64,000 nt of DNA, taken from the NCBI GenBank assembly GCA_977017575.1, contig CDRNVI010000173.1, positions 54,732 to 118,731 on the forward strand, written 5' to 3'. This document shows positions 1 to 11,843 of the stretch, in pieces; the first letter of the stretch is position 1; every line of letters starts with the position of its first letter. This stretch comes from Paramoeba atlantica. Taxonomy: Eukaryota > Discosea. The notes below the pieces were generated by a model, which saw nothing but the letters and a program-made list of their open reading frames with translations, did not search any database and had not been told where the DNA came from. Both the position numbers and the translations under genes were made by a program.

Positions 1-164
1 GTGAAGAAGGAAACAGAAGAGTGAGTGTGTTTGAGAAAGATGGAACATTTCTTTTTTCATTTGGTAAACATCACATGAAAGATCCTTATGGGATTGTTAT
101 TGATTCATTTGGAACAATTATTATTTCTGATTGGGAGAAGAAGTCGATTGAATTTTGGAAATAA
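1..164 (+). CDS. TRIM-NHL family protein, 3' end only (T0)
   Basis: This is the last 53 codons of a RING/B-box/NHL gene cut by the window edge. Reading from base 3, it encodes the final NHL blade: a VSVFEKDGTFLFSF strand, then a MKDPYGIVIDSFGTI turn and strand, ending in IEFWK with TAA at 162-164. The same segment closes the six other TRIM genes here at high identity, which fixes family and frame. NHL blades fold into a beta-propeller that usually binds RNA or protein. Nothing can be said about its RING or B-boxes, which lie outside the window. Its 3' flank closely resembles that of T2. Confidence 0.85.
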   Translation, partial: EEGNRRVSVFEKDGTFLFSFGKHHMKDPYGIVIDSFGTIIISDWEKKSIEFWK

Positions 165-1207
165 CTAATTTTTGAAGAGAGGAGGAAGGTTTGTTTGTCA
201 TTTTCTTTTCTCTTGATTTCTATTCATTTAGCTGGGATTTTGTTTTTTTTTTCTCGATTTTCATTTGTTTTATTTTTTTAAATTAATTAACCATTTTTTT
301 GTTTTTTTGGTTCCTTTTTTCTGTATTTGGGAGGAAAATTAAAAAGAAAATTAACTTTTCCTCTCCCCCTTCCTCTCCTTCTCTTCCTTTTAGTCTCTGG
401 CGCGCTCTTACACATCTTCTTCAATTTCGATTCGATAATTTTCTTTGTGTGTTGTATTATGTTGTGGATGTTCTCTCTTTTTTCCTATTTTGTTTTCTCT
501 TCAAATTTTGGAGGTATTTTTTTCCTCTTTGCTTTGTTTTCTTGATTTGTTTTTATTTTTTTCTTTTTAATTTTTTTTTTGAGAATTTACTTCTGATGTT
601 GGGGTGAACAGAAAAATAGAGCTCCCAAAATGAATCTTCTCCTCTCTTTGTGTTTTGTTTTGTGTGTGTTGGATGGATCAACTTTATTGGCTCTTTTGTG
701 TTTCGTCTCTCTCTCTCCTTCCCCTCTCTTGTGTTGTGTTGTGTTGTGTTGTGTCTTTTTTTTTGTTTTTTCTTTCTGATTGAGGGGGAGGAATAAAACT
801 TCTTGGTTGATCAAATGAGGGTAATTAATACAATCTTTGGGAAAAAGGAAATTTTAATAATTAAAAAAATGAGAATATTACTCCCCCAAAGGAAGAACTT
901 CAACCCACCCCAAAATCGTTTCAAAGAAAGAGAAAATAGAAGAAACAACAACCTTGAAAATGAAAGAAGAAAGATGGGAAACACAAAAAAAGGTGTCAAT
1001 GGAGGAGAGAGAGAAGAGTCATCGATTGGTGTGGAGAAATCGAAAGCAGAAAAGAAGGAGAATCAAAAAAGCGAAGATTGGGAGCGAAAAGACCGTGCAG
1101 TCTCTGGAAGTTAAACACCCTAAAAAGAAGAAGAAGGGAGAGAATTATTAATCCGACAAAAAATGAGAAAAAAAAAAAAGAAAAAACAAACCTTCCTCCT
1201 CCTCTCT
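165..1207. other. Intergenic flank between T0 and T1 (tail to tail)
   Basis: No gene is supported. The left half (165-830) is a pyrimidine-rich 3' flank nearly identical over long stretches to the 3' flank of T2 (about 4920-5650), including a run of over 100 bases at about 420-545 matching about 5115-5260. It contains the TRIM-family downstream motif AGTCTCTGGCGCG at 392-404. The right half (830-1207) is purine-rich, the mirror composition expected for the flank of a minus-strand gene. Short open frames here are low-complexity and unconserved. Confidence 0.6.
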
Positions 1208-2763
1208 TCAAAATGATTTCCAAAATTCAATTGACTTATTCTCATAATCTGAAACAATAATTGTTCCAAATGAATCAATAACAACCCCATTAGGATCTCT
1301 CATATGATGTTGACCAAACGAAAAAAGAAATGTTCCATCTTTCTCAAACACACTCACTCTTCTATTTCCTGTATCACAAACAAAAATTCTACCTTCCCCA
1401 TCCACATCAACACTTCCCGGACAATCGAATTGAGAATCACCTGAACCTTCTGTTCCAAAACATCGAATAAAATTCCCTTCAATATCCATCACTTGAATCC
1501 GATGATTCCCCACATCAGAAATAACAATATTCCCATCTCTATCAACTACAACACCATAAGGTTGATCAAATTGACCTTCAGAAAAACCAAAAGAACCAAA
1601 AGAACGAAGAGAAGATCCATCATTATCAAACACTTGAATTCGATCATTTCCAGAGTCAGCAACAATAATTCGACCTTCTTCATCCACATCCACACCACAT
1701 GGTCGGTGAAACTGACCATCTTCAGAACCACTTGATACAAAAGATTTGATCAATTCTCCTTCTTCGTTTAAGATTACAACTCGATAACAATCTTGAGAAT
1801 GATCAAGAACAACAATTTGATCATTCAATCCAATTGAAACATCAACAGGTATCAACTGAAGTGAATCAATTGTTTTCTGAATTGTTGATTCAATCATCTC
1901 ATTTCCTTCTTTATCTCTCACTTTCAATCCACCCTCACCTTCACAAATAAAAATATTCCCATCACTGTTCACACTCACTCCATAAGGTTGATTCTTCAAA
2001 GGAAAAGAAGAAACAACACGAATCGAATCACCACCACCATCACAACAAATCACTCCTTTCTTTGGTTTTGAGAATAATCCAACAACAACTCCTTCAGAAA
2101 CAATATCAGTTGCAGTTTGAAGAAGAGTTGAAAAAAGTTGATCATCAAAAAAGAGAGAAACATCACAATCAGTTGTTGTTGTTGTTGGTGTGTTGGATAA
2201 ACGAATGATTGAATCTTTTCTGATTCTCAAATCTTCTTTCTCTAATTCTATTTCTTTCTTTTCAATTCTTTTCTTTTCTAATTTCTCTTCTAATTCTTTC
2301 ATTTCTTCTTCAATCTTTTTTCTTTTCTTTTCTATCAAAATCAATCTTTTCTCCAATTTATCTCCAATCTTTACAACTTCACTCCTTTTCTCCAAAATAC
2401 TTTCTTCAATTGATTTCACTTTCTCATTATGATCATCATGTGTTTCAAGAATACAACGAGTACAAACAAAAGAAGAACATTGAAAACAATATCCACAGAT
2501 TGTTTCAGATGGGTGTTTTGAACATTCTCTTTTCTTCAAATTCTCCAATCCCATCACTCCCACCACCCCCTCCTCCTCCAATCTTCTTCTTCTTCCACCT
2601 CTTCCCTCAACACCATCTCTTTCAGATCGTTTGTGATTTCGAGTGAAAATGTTTGAGGTGTGAGATGGATCACAAGAATCACAAATAAACATTTTACAAT
2701 CAGAACAAAACATTCGAGTTTGTTCTCCACACGTTTCGAAATTCGCACATTCTGATCCATCTC
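1208..2763 (-). CDS. TRIM-NHL protein lacking its RING exon (T1)
   Basis: This is one exon of 1556 nt read on the minus strand, starting just after a CAG acceptor at 2764-2766 and ending in TGA at 1208-1210 (518 codons). Domains in order: B-box 1 (C-x5-C, then CSDC and CDSCDPSH), B-box 2 (CSKHPSETICGYCFQC, CTRC, THDDH), a coiled coil of about 80 residues rich in E/K/R/I, and NHL blades to the end. Intact family members place a RING exon about 90 bp upstream. Here only about 30 bp of intron-like DNA remains before the antisense of T2's RING exon begins, so exon 1 is missing. An internal ATG at 2712-2714 could start a RING-less protein, or the copy may be dead. Confidence 0.7.
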
Positions 2764-2832
2764 CTGTTGTTTTGTTACCTTCTATATTGTGGTGATGAAC
2801 AACAAAATGAAGGAGAAAGAGAAGAAGAGGTG

Positions 2833-4916
2833 ATGAAAAGAAGAAGAAAGGAAGAAGAAGAGAAAAAGAAAAGATTTGAATGTGGAATCTGTTTGGAGTT
2901 AATGAATTGGGAAAAAGAACCAAGGTTGTTACCTTGTTGTGGTCTTTCTTTTTGTACTCTTTGTCTTACCAAACTCTTTCTTCTTCAAAATCCTTCTCCT
3001 TCTTCTTCCTCTTCTTCTTCTTCTCTTTCTCCTTCTCCTTCTCCTTCTCCCTCTTCTTCTTCTTCCTCTTCTTCTTCTTCTCTTTCTCCTTCTCCCTCTC
3101 CCTCTCCTTGTTTCTCTTCTTCTTCCTCTTCTTCCTCCTCTCCTTCTTTGAAAGGAGTGAAATGTCCAGTTTGTAGAGAAATGAACGAATGTGAAAGCGT
3201 TGAAACACTTTCGATGAATTATTTGATTCCAGAAACGATTGATGTTCTTCTTTCTTCAAATTTGATCTCTTTCTCCAATCAACCAGGTTTTTTTCTCCAC
3301 TTTGGAACTCTCACTTTCTTTCCTCTTTCCTTTCTTTCTTCCTTGAAAAACATAATTTTGAAAAAGAAACAACAGGAGATGGTGGATCAAAATGTGTAAA
3401 TTTCGAAACGTGTGGAGAACGAACTCAAATGTATTGTTCTGCTTGCAACATGTTTATTTGTGATTCTTGTGATCCATCTCACACTTCAACTATTTTCACT
3501 CAAAATCACAAACGATCTGAAAGAGATGGTGTTGAGGGAGGTGGAAGAAGAAAAAGATTGGAAGAGGAGGGAGGGGTGGTGGGAGTGGGATTAGAGAATT
3601 TGAAGAAGAGAGAATGTTCAAAACACCCATCTGAAACAATTTGTGGATTTTGTTTTCAATGTTCTTCTTTTGTTTGTACTCGTTGTATTCTTGGTACACA
3701 TGATGATCACAATAAGAAAGTGAAATCAATTGAAGAAAGTATTTTAGAGAAAAGGAATGAAGTTGTAAAGATTGGAGATAAATTGGAGAAAAGATTGATT
3801 TTGATTGAAAAGAAAAGAAAAAGAATTGAAGAAGAAATGAAAGAATTAGAAGAGAAATTAGAAAAGAAAAGAATTGAAAAGAAAGAAATAGAATTAGAGA
3901 AAGAAGATTTGAGAATCAGAAAAGATTCAATCATTCGTTTATCCAACACACCAACAACAACAACAACAACTGATTGTGATGTTTCTCTCTTTTTTGATGA
4001 TCAACTTTTTTCAACTCTTCTTCAAACTGCAACTGATATTGTTTCTGAAGGAGGTGTTGTTGGATTACTCAAACCAAAGAAAGGAGTGATTTGTTGTGAT
4101 GGTGGTGGTGATTCAATTCGTTTTGTTTCTTCATTTCCTTTGACAAAAGGAACTTTGGGAGTGAGTGTGAACAGTGATGGGAATATTTTTATTTGTGAAG
4201 ATGACGGATTGAGGGTGAGAGATAAAGAAGGAAATGAGATTGGTTCAATTCAGAAAACAATTGATTCATTTGAGTTGGAACCTGTTGATGTTTCAATTGG
4301 ATTGAATGATCAAATTGTTGTTATTGATTGGTCTTCTTATCGAGTTGTAATCTTAAACAAAGAAGGAGAATTGATCAAATCTTTTGGATCAAAAGGTTCT
4401 GAAGATAGTCAGTTTGATGATCCAAATGGTGTGGATGTAGATGAAGCAGGTCGAATTATTGTTGCTGATACTGACAACCACCGAATTCAAGTGTTTGATA
4501 ATGATGGATCTTTTCTTCATTCTTTTGGTTCAAAAGGTTCTTCTGATGGTCAATTTAATCAACCAAATAGTGTTGTAGTTGATGGAGATGGGAATATTGT
4601 TGTTTGTGATTCTGGAAATGATCGGATTCAAGTGATGGATATTGAAGGGAATTTTATTCGATGTTTTGGAACAAAAGGTTCAGGTCCTTCTCAATTAAAC
4701 GAGCCACAAGGTGTTGATGTGGATGGGGAAGGTAGAATTTTTGTTTGTGATACAGGAAACAGAAGAGTGAGTGTGTTTGAGAAAGATGGAACATTTCTCT
4801 TTTCGTTTGGTAAACATCGCATGGAAGATCCTTTTGGGGTTGTTATTGATTCATTTGGAACAATTATTGTTTCTGATTGGGAGAAGAAGTCAATTGAATT
4901 GTGGAAATCGTTTTGA
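2833..4916 (+). CDS. RING/B-box/coiled-coil/NHL protein with shortened N-terminus (T2)
   Basis: Join 2833-3286 and 3376-4916, phase-1 intron, 664 aa. RING: CGIC, then PCC-G-L-S-FCTLC, then CPVC, with a long Ser-rich insert before CPVC. B-box 1 (MYCSACNMFICDSCD), B-box 2 (CSKHPSETICGFC), an E/K-rich coiled coil, then NHL blades. Probably a ubiquitin E3 ligase: RINGs recruit E2 enzymes and NHL propellers bind ligand. Intact relatives begin about 85 codons earlier with MSENRGKRKRG and an acidic motif. That part is absent because homology stops near 2795, where the minus-strand T1 sequence begins. I chose the first in-frame ATG, at 2833. The 5' end and promoter look removed, so expression is doubtful. 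Confidence 0.75.
2993..3153 (+). repeat. TTC/TCC microsatellite encoding poly-Ser in the T2 RING
   Basis: A nearly pure pyrimidine run of TCT, TTC and TCC triplets inside the RING exon encodes Ser with scattered Pro and Leu between the second and third zinc-ligand groups. The equivalent run is shorter in T3, T4, T5 and T6 and long again in T7 (about 38422-38515), so its length varies freely between paralogs. This is expected of a slippage-prone triplet run in a surface loop. Confidence 0.85.
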
Positions 4917-6029
4917 AGAGAGGAGGAAGAAAGGGTTTGTTTTTTTTTCATTTTCTTTTCTCTTGATTTTTATTTTTTTTTTCACTGGGACTTTGTTTTT
5001 TCTTCTTTCTTTTTTCTTTTTCTTGATTTCATTTGTTTTTTTTTTCAATTATTTTATTCCTCTCCTCCTCTTCCTTTTAGTCTCTGGGCGCTCTTTTTGT
5101 TCCCAACACATCTTCTTCAATTTCGATTCGATACTTTTCTTTGTGTGTTGTATTATGTTGTGGATGTTCTCTCTTTTTTCCTATTTTGTTTTCTCTTCAA
5201 ATTTTGGAGGTATTTTTTTCCTCTTTGCTTTGTTTTCTTGATTTGTTTTTATTTTTTTTCTTTTTAATTTTTTTTTTGAGAATTTACTTCTGATCTTTTT
5301 TTTGTTTGTGTGAACAGAAAAATAGATCTTCCTATGAGTCTTCTCCTCTCTTTATGTTTTGTTTTGTGTGCGTTAGATGGATCAACTTTATTGGCTCTTT
5401 TGTGTAAAAAAAAGACCTCCTCTCTCTCCTTCCTTTCTCTTGTGTTGTGTTGTGTTGTGAAATTCTGTCTTCTTTCTCCTTTTCTTTTCGATGTTTTTTG
5501 TTTTTTTTTTTGTTCCAAATGCCTCTTCCCTCTCCTCACTTCACTCCTTTCTGTTTCTCTTTCTTTCATTTGTTTTGATTTTTGGGTGGATTTCTCAGTT
5601 CTTCATCCTTTTTGTGGAATAATACTTTGGTTTTTTTTGGTTGATTAAATGATTCAAATTTCTTTTCAATTCTTTCCTTTTCTTTTTCCATTTTTCTCTC
5701 ATTAAAAAAGCATTGAGGATCTTCATTCAACAAAAAGTCTACAAAAACACAAAATTTGCAAAACAGAGAAGAGAAGAAGACAGAATCTAACACAATCACA
5801 AAAGAGAGGATTTGAGGAGAAAGTCTGTTTTTTTTTCACACAAAAGAATAAAAAAAAATTCTTTGAAGTTGATCATCTCAACACAAAAGAGAAGAGAACA
5901 GAAAGAGAGGTCCCAAAGTGAGAATTCAACAACAAACAAAAAAGATCATCAGTGATTTTCTCAAAAAAAAAAACCACCAAAAAAAGCACAACAAAACCAA
6001 AAGAGAAAATAAATTCAACAAAAAACAAA
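4917..6029. other. Intergenic flank between T2 and T3 (tail to tail)
   Basis: No gene is supported. Bases 4917-5650 are the T2 3' flank, a near copy of the T0 flank, with the motif AGTCTCTGGGCGC at 5079-5091. A TTCTTCATCC...GTGGAATAA stretch near 5600 recurs in the T5 3' flank near 15270. Composition flips from pyrimidine-rich to purine-rich at about 5700, where the T3 flank begins. Confidence 0.55.
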
Positions 6030-8180
6030 TTAGTTGTTCCATAATTCAATGGACCAGGTATCAAAATCTAAAACAAGAATTGATCCAAATGAATCAATAA
6101 CAACCCTAGTAGGGTTCTCCATGTAACCTTTACCAAACGAAAAAAGAAATGTTCCATCTTTCTCAAACACACTCACCCTTTTGTTTACTTCTTCACAAAC
6201 AACAATTCTACCTTCTCCATCCACATCAACACTTAGTGGACCATTGATTCGAGAATCACGTGAACCTTTTCTTCCAAAACATCGAATAAAATTCCCTTCA
6301 ATATCCATCACTTGAATCCGGTCATTCCCAGAATCACAAACAACAATATTTCCATCTCTGTCAACTCCAACACCGTTTGGTTGATTGAATTGACCTTCAG
6401 AAGAACCTTTCGAACCAAAAGAACGAAGAAAAGATCCATCATTATCAAACACTTGAATTCGATCATTCAAAGTATCAGCGACAATAATTCGACCTTCTTC
6501 ATCCACATCCACACCACCTGGTTCATCAAACTGACCATCTTCATCACCATCTGATCCAAAAGATTTGATCAATTCTCCTTCTTCGTTTAAGATTACAACT
6601 CGAAAAGAATCTTGAGACCAATCAAGAACAACAATTTGATCATTCAATCCAATTGAAACATCAATAGGTTTCAACTGAAGTGAATCAATTGTTTTCTGAA
6701 TTGTTGATTCAATCATCTCATTTCCTTCTTTATCTCTCACTCTCAATCAATCACCTTCACAAACAAAAATATTCCCATCACTGTTCACACTCATTCCCCA
6801 AGGTCGATTCTTCAAAGGAAAAGAAGAAACAACACAAAAAGAATCACCACCACCATCACAACAAATCACTCCTTTCTTTCGAAACCCAACTCCTCCTTCG
6901 AAAACAATATCATTTGCAGTTTGAAGAAGAGTTGAAAAAAGTTGATCATCAAAAAAAAGAGAAACATCACAATCAGTTGTTGTTGTTGTTGTTGGTGTGT
7001 TGGATAAACGAATAATTGAATCTTTTCTGATTCTTAAATCTTCTTTCTCCAATTCTATTTCTTTCTTTTCAATTCTTTTCTTTTCTAATTTATCTTCTAA
7101 TTCTTTCATTTCTTCTTCAATCTTTTTTCTTTCTTCCTCAATCACAATCAATCTTTTTTCCAATTTATCTCCTATCTTCACAACTTCATTTCTCTTCTCT
7201 AAAATACTTTCTTCAATCGATTTCACTTTCTTTCTGTGATCATCATGCGTCCCAAGAATACAACAAACACAAACAAAAGAAGAACATTGAAAACAATATC
7301 CACTGATTGTTTCAGATGGGTGTTTTGAACATTCTCTCTTCTTCAATTTCTCTAATCCCACCACCCCCACCTCCAATCTTCTTCTTCCACCTCCCTCAAC
7401 ACCATCTCTTTCAGATCGTTTGTGATTTCGAGTGAAAATGTTTGAAGTGTGAGATGGATCACAAGAATCACAATAAACATATCACATTTGGAACAAAACA
7501 TTTGAGTTCGTTCTCCACACGTTCCAAAATTGGCACATTCCATTCCTCCATCTCCTATTTTGGTTTCTTTTTCATCAATTCAAGAGAGAAGGAAGGTTGA
7601 CAAGAAAAGAGAGAAAAATTAAGAAAAGTGAAAAAAAACTTGATTGATTGGAGAAAGAGAGCAAATTTGAAGAAAGAAGAACATCAATCGTTTCTGGAAT
7701 CAAATAATTCATCGAAAGTGTTTCAATCGTTTCACATTCGTTCATTTCTCTACACACTGGACATTTCACTCCTTTCTTCTTCTTTTCAGTTTGTAATGAA
7801 GATGAGCATGAAGAGGAAGAGGAAGAAGAAGAAGAAGGATTTTGATGATGAAAGAGATTGTTGAGACAAAGAGAGCAAAAAGAAAGACCACAACAAGGTA
7901 ACAACCTTGGTTCTTTTTCCCAACTCATTAACTCCAAACATATTCCACATTCAAATCTTTTCTTTTTCTCTTCTTCTTCTTTCTCTCTTCTTCTCTTTAT
8001 TCTCTCTCCTTCTTCTCTCTCTTTTCTTTGTTGTTCTTGATCTTCTATTTCTTGTTCTTCTCCAATATCACTTTCATCATCATCCTTAGTTTGTTCTTTT
8101 GTTTTTCGTTTATCCTTCTTCTTCTCACTTTTCACAATCTCTATTCCTCCTCTCTTTTTCTCTCCTTTTCCTTCACTCAT
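6030..8180 (-). pseudogene. Disrupted RING/B-box/NHL gene (T3)
   Basis: The exon layout is preserved: exon 1 is 8180-7640 (MSEGKGEKKRGG start, RING with CGIC, PCCGLSFCSLC and CPVC) and exon 2 is 7554-6030. Two lesions break exon 2. A one-base deletion in B-box 1 shifts frame just after CDMFI (near 7480), and an in-frame TGA at 6747-6749 follows CEGD where paralogs read Gly-Leu-Arg. The frame returns to the family sequence beyond both lesions. Exon 1 is intact and could still make a RING-only protein of about 185-200 aa. The acidic region of exon 1 lacks the VVVIED motif seen in T4-T7. The intron donor is A|GT rather than the family's G|GT. Confidence 0.8.
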
Positions 8181-9628
8181 TTGTTTTCACTTCCAACCCC
8201 CAACAACAAAAAAAAAAAGAAACAACTTTTGAAAAGAGAACAAAAACACAATAAAATAGATGAAGATCTCTGTGAACAATAAAGAATCAATAACCACACA
8301 CACAAAAACAAGAAAAAGAAGAAAATAAAAACCTTTTCTCAAAAAAACTCAAAAAAAGAAAGATCTCTCCCAACAAATCCAACAACAACAAAGAATGGTA
8401 AAAAAAAACACTCTCTCTCTCTCCAAAAAAAGAGGACAAAAAACTAGCAGTAGAAGAGAGAGAGACAAGAAAACGAAAATGTGGAGAGAGACTCCTCCTC
8501 AATCACAACTCACAACACACAAAAGAAAGCCTGAATAATTTCACAAAAAGAGAGAAAAAGAGAGAAAAAGTCTGTCAACAAAAAGAGACTACACACAAAA
8601 GAAATAAAAGAGAAAGAGAGAAAAGAGAGAGACCCAAGAAGATGGAAGAAGAGACGGAATAAGGGAAGAAACAAACAAAAACGAGAGAGAGAGAGAGGGA
8701 AGAAGACAGAAGAAGTGCAGATGAAGAAGGACAAGACTCTCCAAGAGACGGAAGAAGAAGAGGCGAAAGAAAGGAAGAAACAAACAAATCAAGAGAGCCC
8801 CAAAAAAAACTCTGTCTCAAGAAAAAAAGAAAAACAGAAAAATGAGAGAAAAAAAGAAAGGGTCCGAAAAGAGGATTCAAAACTTTTTAAACCTCTGAAA
8901 AAAATATTACAAAAACTCACCAAAAACTTTTTCTTTTTCGTTTTTCCCTCTCCTCTCTTCTCTCTCTTCTCTCTCTTCTCTCTCCTTCTCACTTCACAAC
9001 TCCCTTTGTGTTTGTATCTTTCTTTCTTTATCACTCAATTTTGTGGGAGATTTTTTGTTTTGATTTTGATAAAAGATCAAAAGTTGAAGTTGAAAGTTGA
9101 TTTGAAGTTGAAAAAGTGTCAGGATTATAATGATTGAAACCAAGTTGAAATTTAATTGTCATATTAAACTTTCTTTTTAAACAAATTTCTCTCATTGATC
9201 AACAAAATATTCATTCCTCCTTTTTGAGAAATAACAAAGGAACAAAAAAAAAGAATCTTGAGCTGTATTGAAATTCATTCAACCAAAAAATAGAAGAAGC
9301 ACCCAAAAGAACAGAAAAGGAAAGAAATAACAAAAAAAAGAAAATGTCAGAAAGAGAAGAAGAAGAAGAGAAAACACAAAGATAGGAAAAGCGAAATTGA
9401 GAAAAGTTTTCACAAAAGAAGGATAAATTGAATTGAAAAATTGAAGATGTTGGGAGAGAAGAAGACCGCACCAAAGACTAAAAGGGAGGAGGAGGAGTAA
9501 AATATTAATTTCTTTTCTATTAATTTTCCTCCCAAAAAACAGAAAAAAAAGGAAACAAAATGACAACAAAAAAAATGTTGAAAAGAAAGAAAGAGAAAAG
9601 AAAATGAAAAAAAAAAAACTCTTCAAAA
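8181..9628. other. T3 5' flank and T4 3' flank
   Basis: 8181-8900 is the purine-rich upstream region of T3 (minus strand). It ends in a block at about 8855-8901 that, on T3's strand, reads TTTCAGAGGTTTAAAA followed by AGTTTTGAATC and TTTTCGGACCCTTTC. Related blocks occur upstream of T4 and A1. 8940-9200 is pyrimidine-rich filler with no supported gene. 9200-9628 is the 3' flank of T4, with the family motif AGTCTTTGGTGCGGTCTTC on the minus strand at about 9461-9482. Confidence 0.5.
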
Positions 9629-11843
9629 TTAGTTATTCCAAAATTCAAGTGATTTTTTCACACCATCCGAAACAATAATTGATCCAAATGAATCAATAAC
9701 AACCCCATGAGGCCCTTCCATGTGACCTTTACCAAACGAAAAAAGAAATGTTCCATCTTTCTCAAACACACTCACTCTTCTATTTTCAAAATCAGAAACA
9801 ACAATTCTACCTTCCCTATCAACATCAACACCTCTTGGATAACTCAATTGAGAATCATCTGAACCATATGTTCCAAAACATCGAATAAAATTCCCTTCAA
9901 TATCCATCACTTGAATCCGGTGATTCCAACAATCAGAAATAACAATATTCCCATCTCTATCAACTCTAATATGGTTTGGGTAATAAAAGTGACCTTTCGA
10001 AGAACCTTTTGAACCAAAAGAACGAAGAAAAGATCCATCATTATCAAACACTTGAATTCGATGATTTGCAGTATCAGCAACAATAATTCGACCTTCTTCA
10101 TCCACATCCACACCACAGGGTTCCTCAAACTGACCATCTTCAGAACCTTTTGATCCAAAAGATTTGATCAATTCTCCTTCTTTGTTTAAGATTACAACTC
10201 GATAAGAACCTTGAGAATGATCAAGAACAACAATTTGATCAACCAATCCAATTGAAACATCAACAGGATCCAAATGAAGTGAATCAATTGTTTTCTGAAT
10301 TGTTGATTCAATCATCTCATTTCCTTCTTTATCTCTCACTCTCAATCCAACCTCACCTTCACAAGCAAAAATATTTCCATCACTGTTCACACTCATTCCA
10401 AAAGATTGACTTGCTAAAGGAAAAGAAGAAACAACACGAAATGAATCACCACCACAAATCACTCCTTTCTTTGGTTTGAGGAATCCAACAACACCTCCTT
10501 CAAAAACAATATCAGTTGCAGTTTGAAGAAGAGTTGAAAAAAGTTGATCATCAAAAAGAGAGATCCCAGTTGGTGTGTTGGATAAACGAATGATGGAATC
10601 TTTTCTTATTTTCAAATCTTCTTTCTCCAATTCTATTTCTTTCTTTTCAATTCTTTTCTTTTCTAATTTCTCTTCTAATTCTTTCATTTCTTCTTCAATC
10701 CTTTTTCTTTTTTCTTCAATCAAAATCAATCTTCTCTCCAATCTATCTCCAATCCTCACAACTTCATTTCTCTTCTCCAAAATACTTTCTTCAATTGATT
10801 TCACTTTCTCATTGTGATCATCATGTGTACCAAGAATACAACGAGTACAAACAAAAGAAGAACATTGAAAACAATATCCACTGATTGTTTCAGATGGGTG
10901 TTTTGAACATTCTCTCTTCTTCAAATTCTCCAATCCCATCACTCCCACCACCCCTCCCTCCTCTTCCAATCTTCTTCTTCTTCCACCTCCCTCAACACCA
11001 TCTCTTTCAGATCGTTTGTGATTTTGAGAGAAAAGAGTTGAAGTATGAGATGGATCACAAGAATCACAAATAAACATGTCACATTTGGAACAAAACATTC
11101 GAGTTAGTTCTCCACATGTTTCGAAATTCGCACATTCTGATCCATCATCTCCTATTTTGGTTTCTTTTTCATCAATTCAAGAGAGAAGGAAAGGTTGAAA
11201 AAGAAAAGAGAGAAAAAAATGAAGAAAAACGAAAAAAATTACTTGATTGATTGGAGAAAGAGATCAAATTTGAAGAAAGAAGAACATCAATCGTTTCTGG
11301 AATCAAATAATTCATCGAAAGTGTCTCAACGCTTTCACATTCGTTCATTTCTCGACACACTGGACATTTTACTCCTTTCAAAGAAGAAAAAGAAGAGGAA
11401 GAAGAGGGAGAGGAAGAAGAAGAAGAGGAAGGATTTTGAAGAAGAAAGATTTTGTTGAGACAAGGTGAACAAAAAGAAAGACTACAACAAGGTAACAACC
11501 TTGGTTCTTTTTCCCAATTCATTAATTCTAAACAGATCCCACATTCAAATCTTTTCGTTTTCTCTTCTTCTTCCTTTCTTCTTCTTTTCATCACCACCAC
11601 TCCTTCTCTTTCTCTTTCTCCTTCTTCACTTTGTTGTTCTCTCTTTCCAAGAACATCCTCATTTCTTCTTTCTCTTTGTTCTTTTTCATCATCATTATCT
11701 TCAATCACAACAACATCAGCATCGTCACAATCTGTTGTTTGATCTTCCTCCTCTTTCTTTCCTCTTTCGATTTTTCTCTTTTTCTCAGTTTCTAATTCTG
11801 TTTCTCCTCCTCCTCTCTTTCTCTTTCCTCTATTTTCACTCAT
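9629..11843 (-). CDS. SIM-RING-B-box-coiled-coil-NHL protein (T4)
   Basis: Complement of join 9629-11151 and 11243-11843, 707 aa, intact. It starts MSENRGKRKRGGG (basic, nuclear-signal-like). An acidic region holds DVVVIEDNDDE, the shape of a SUMO-interacting motif (aliphatic core then acidic run). The RING has CGIC, PCCSLSFCSPC (Gly changed to Ser and Leu to Pro relative to paralogs) and CPVC. Then come B-box 1, B-box 2, an invariant E/K-rich coiled coil and NHL blades ending EFWNN. I read it as a candidate ubiquitin ligase whose propeller binds ligand. A 5' UTR intron probably ends at the CCCACAG just before AGAGACAAA-ATG, as in T5. It is head to head with T5. Substrate unknown. Confidence 0.85.

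Noticed and set aside
299-607. Hydrophobic open frames in pyrimidine-rich flanks (also 5100-5250, 12520-12800, 18600-18790)
   Set aside because: Runs of Phe/Leu/Ser arise from T/C-rich DNA. There are no conserved motifs, and the frames are not kept between the duplicated flanks.
2190-2432. Conserved open frame antisense to the coiled coil in every TRIM copy (SFSNSISFFSILFFSN)
   Set aside because: It is the mirror of the E/K/I-rich coiled-coil codons, and its conservation follows the sense gene.
2993-3153. Triplet repeat considered as a CRISPR-like or satellite array
   Set aside because: It is an in-frame Ser microsatellite inside the RING exon, with no spacers.
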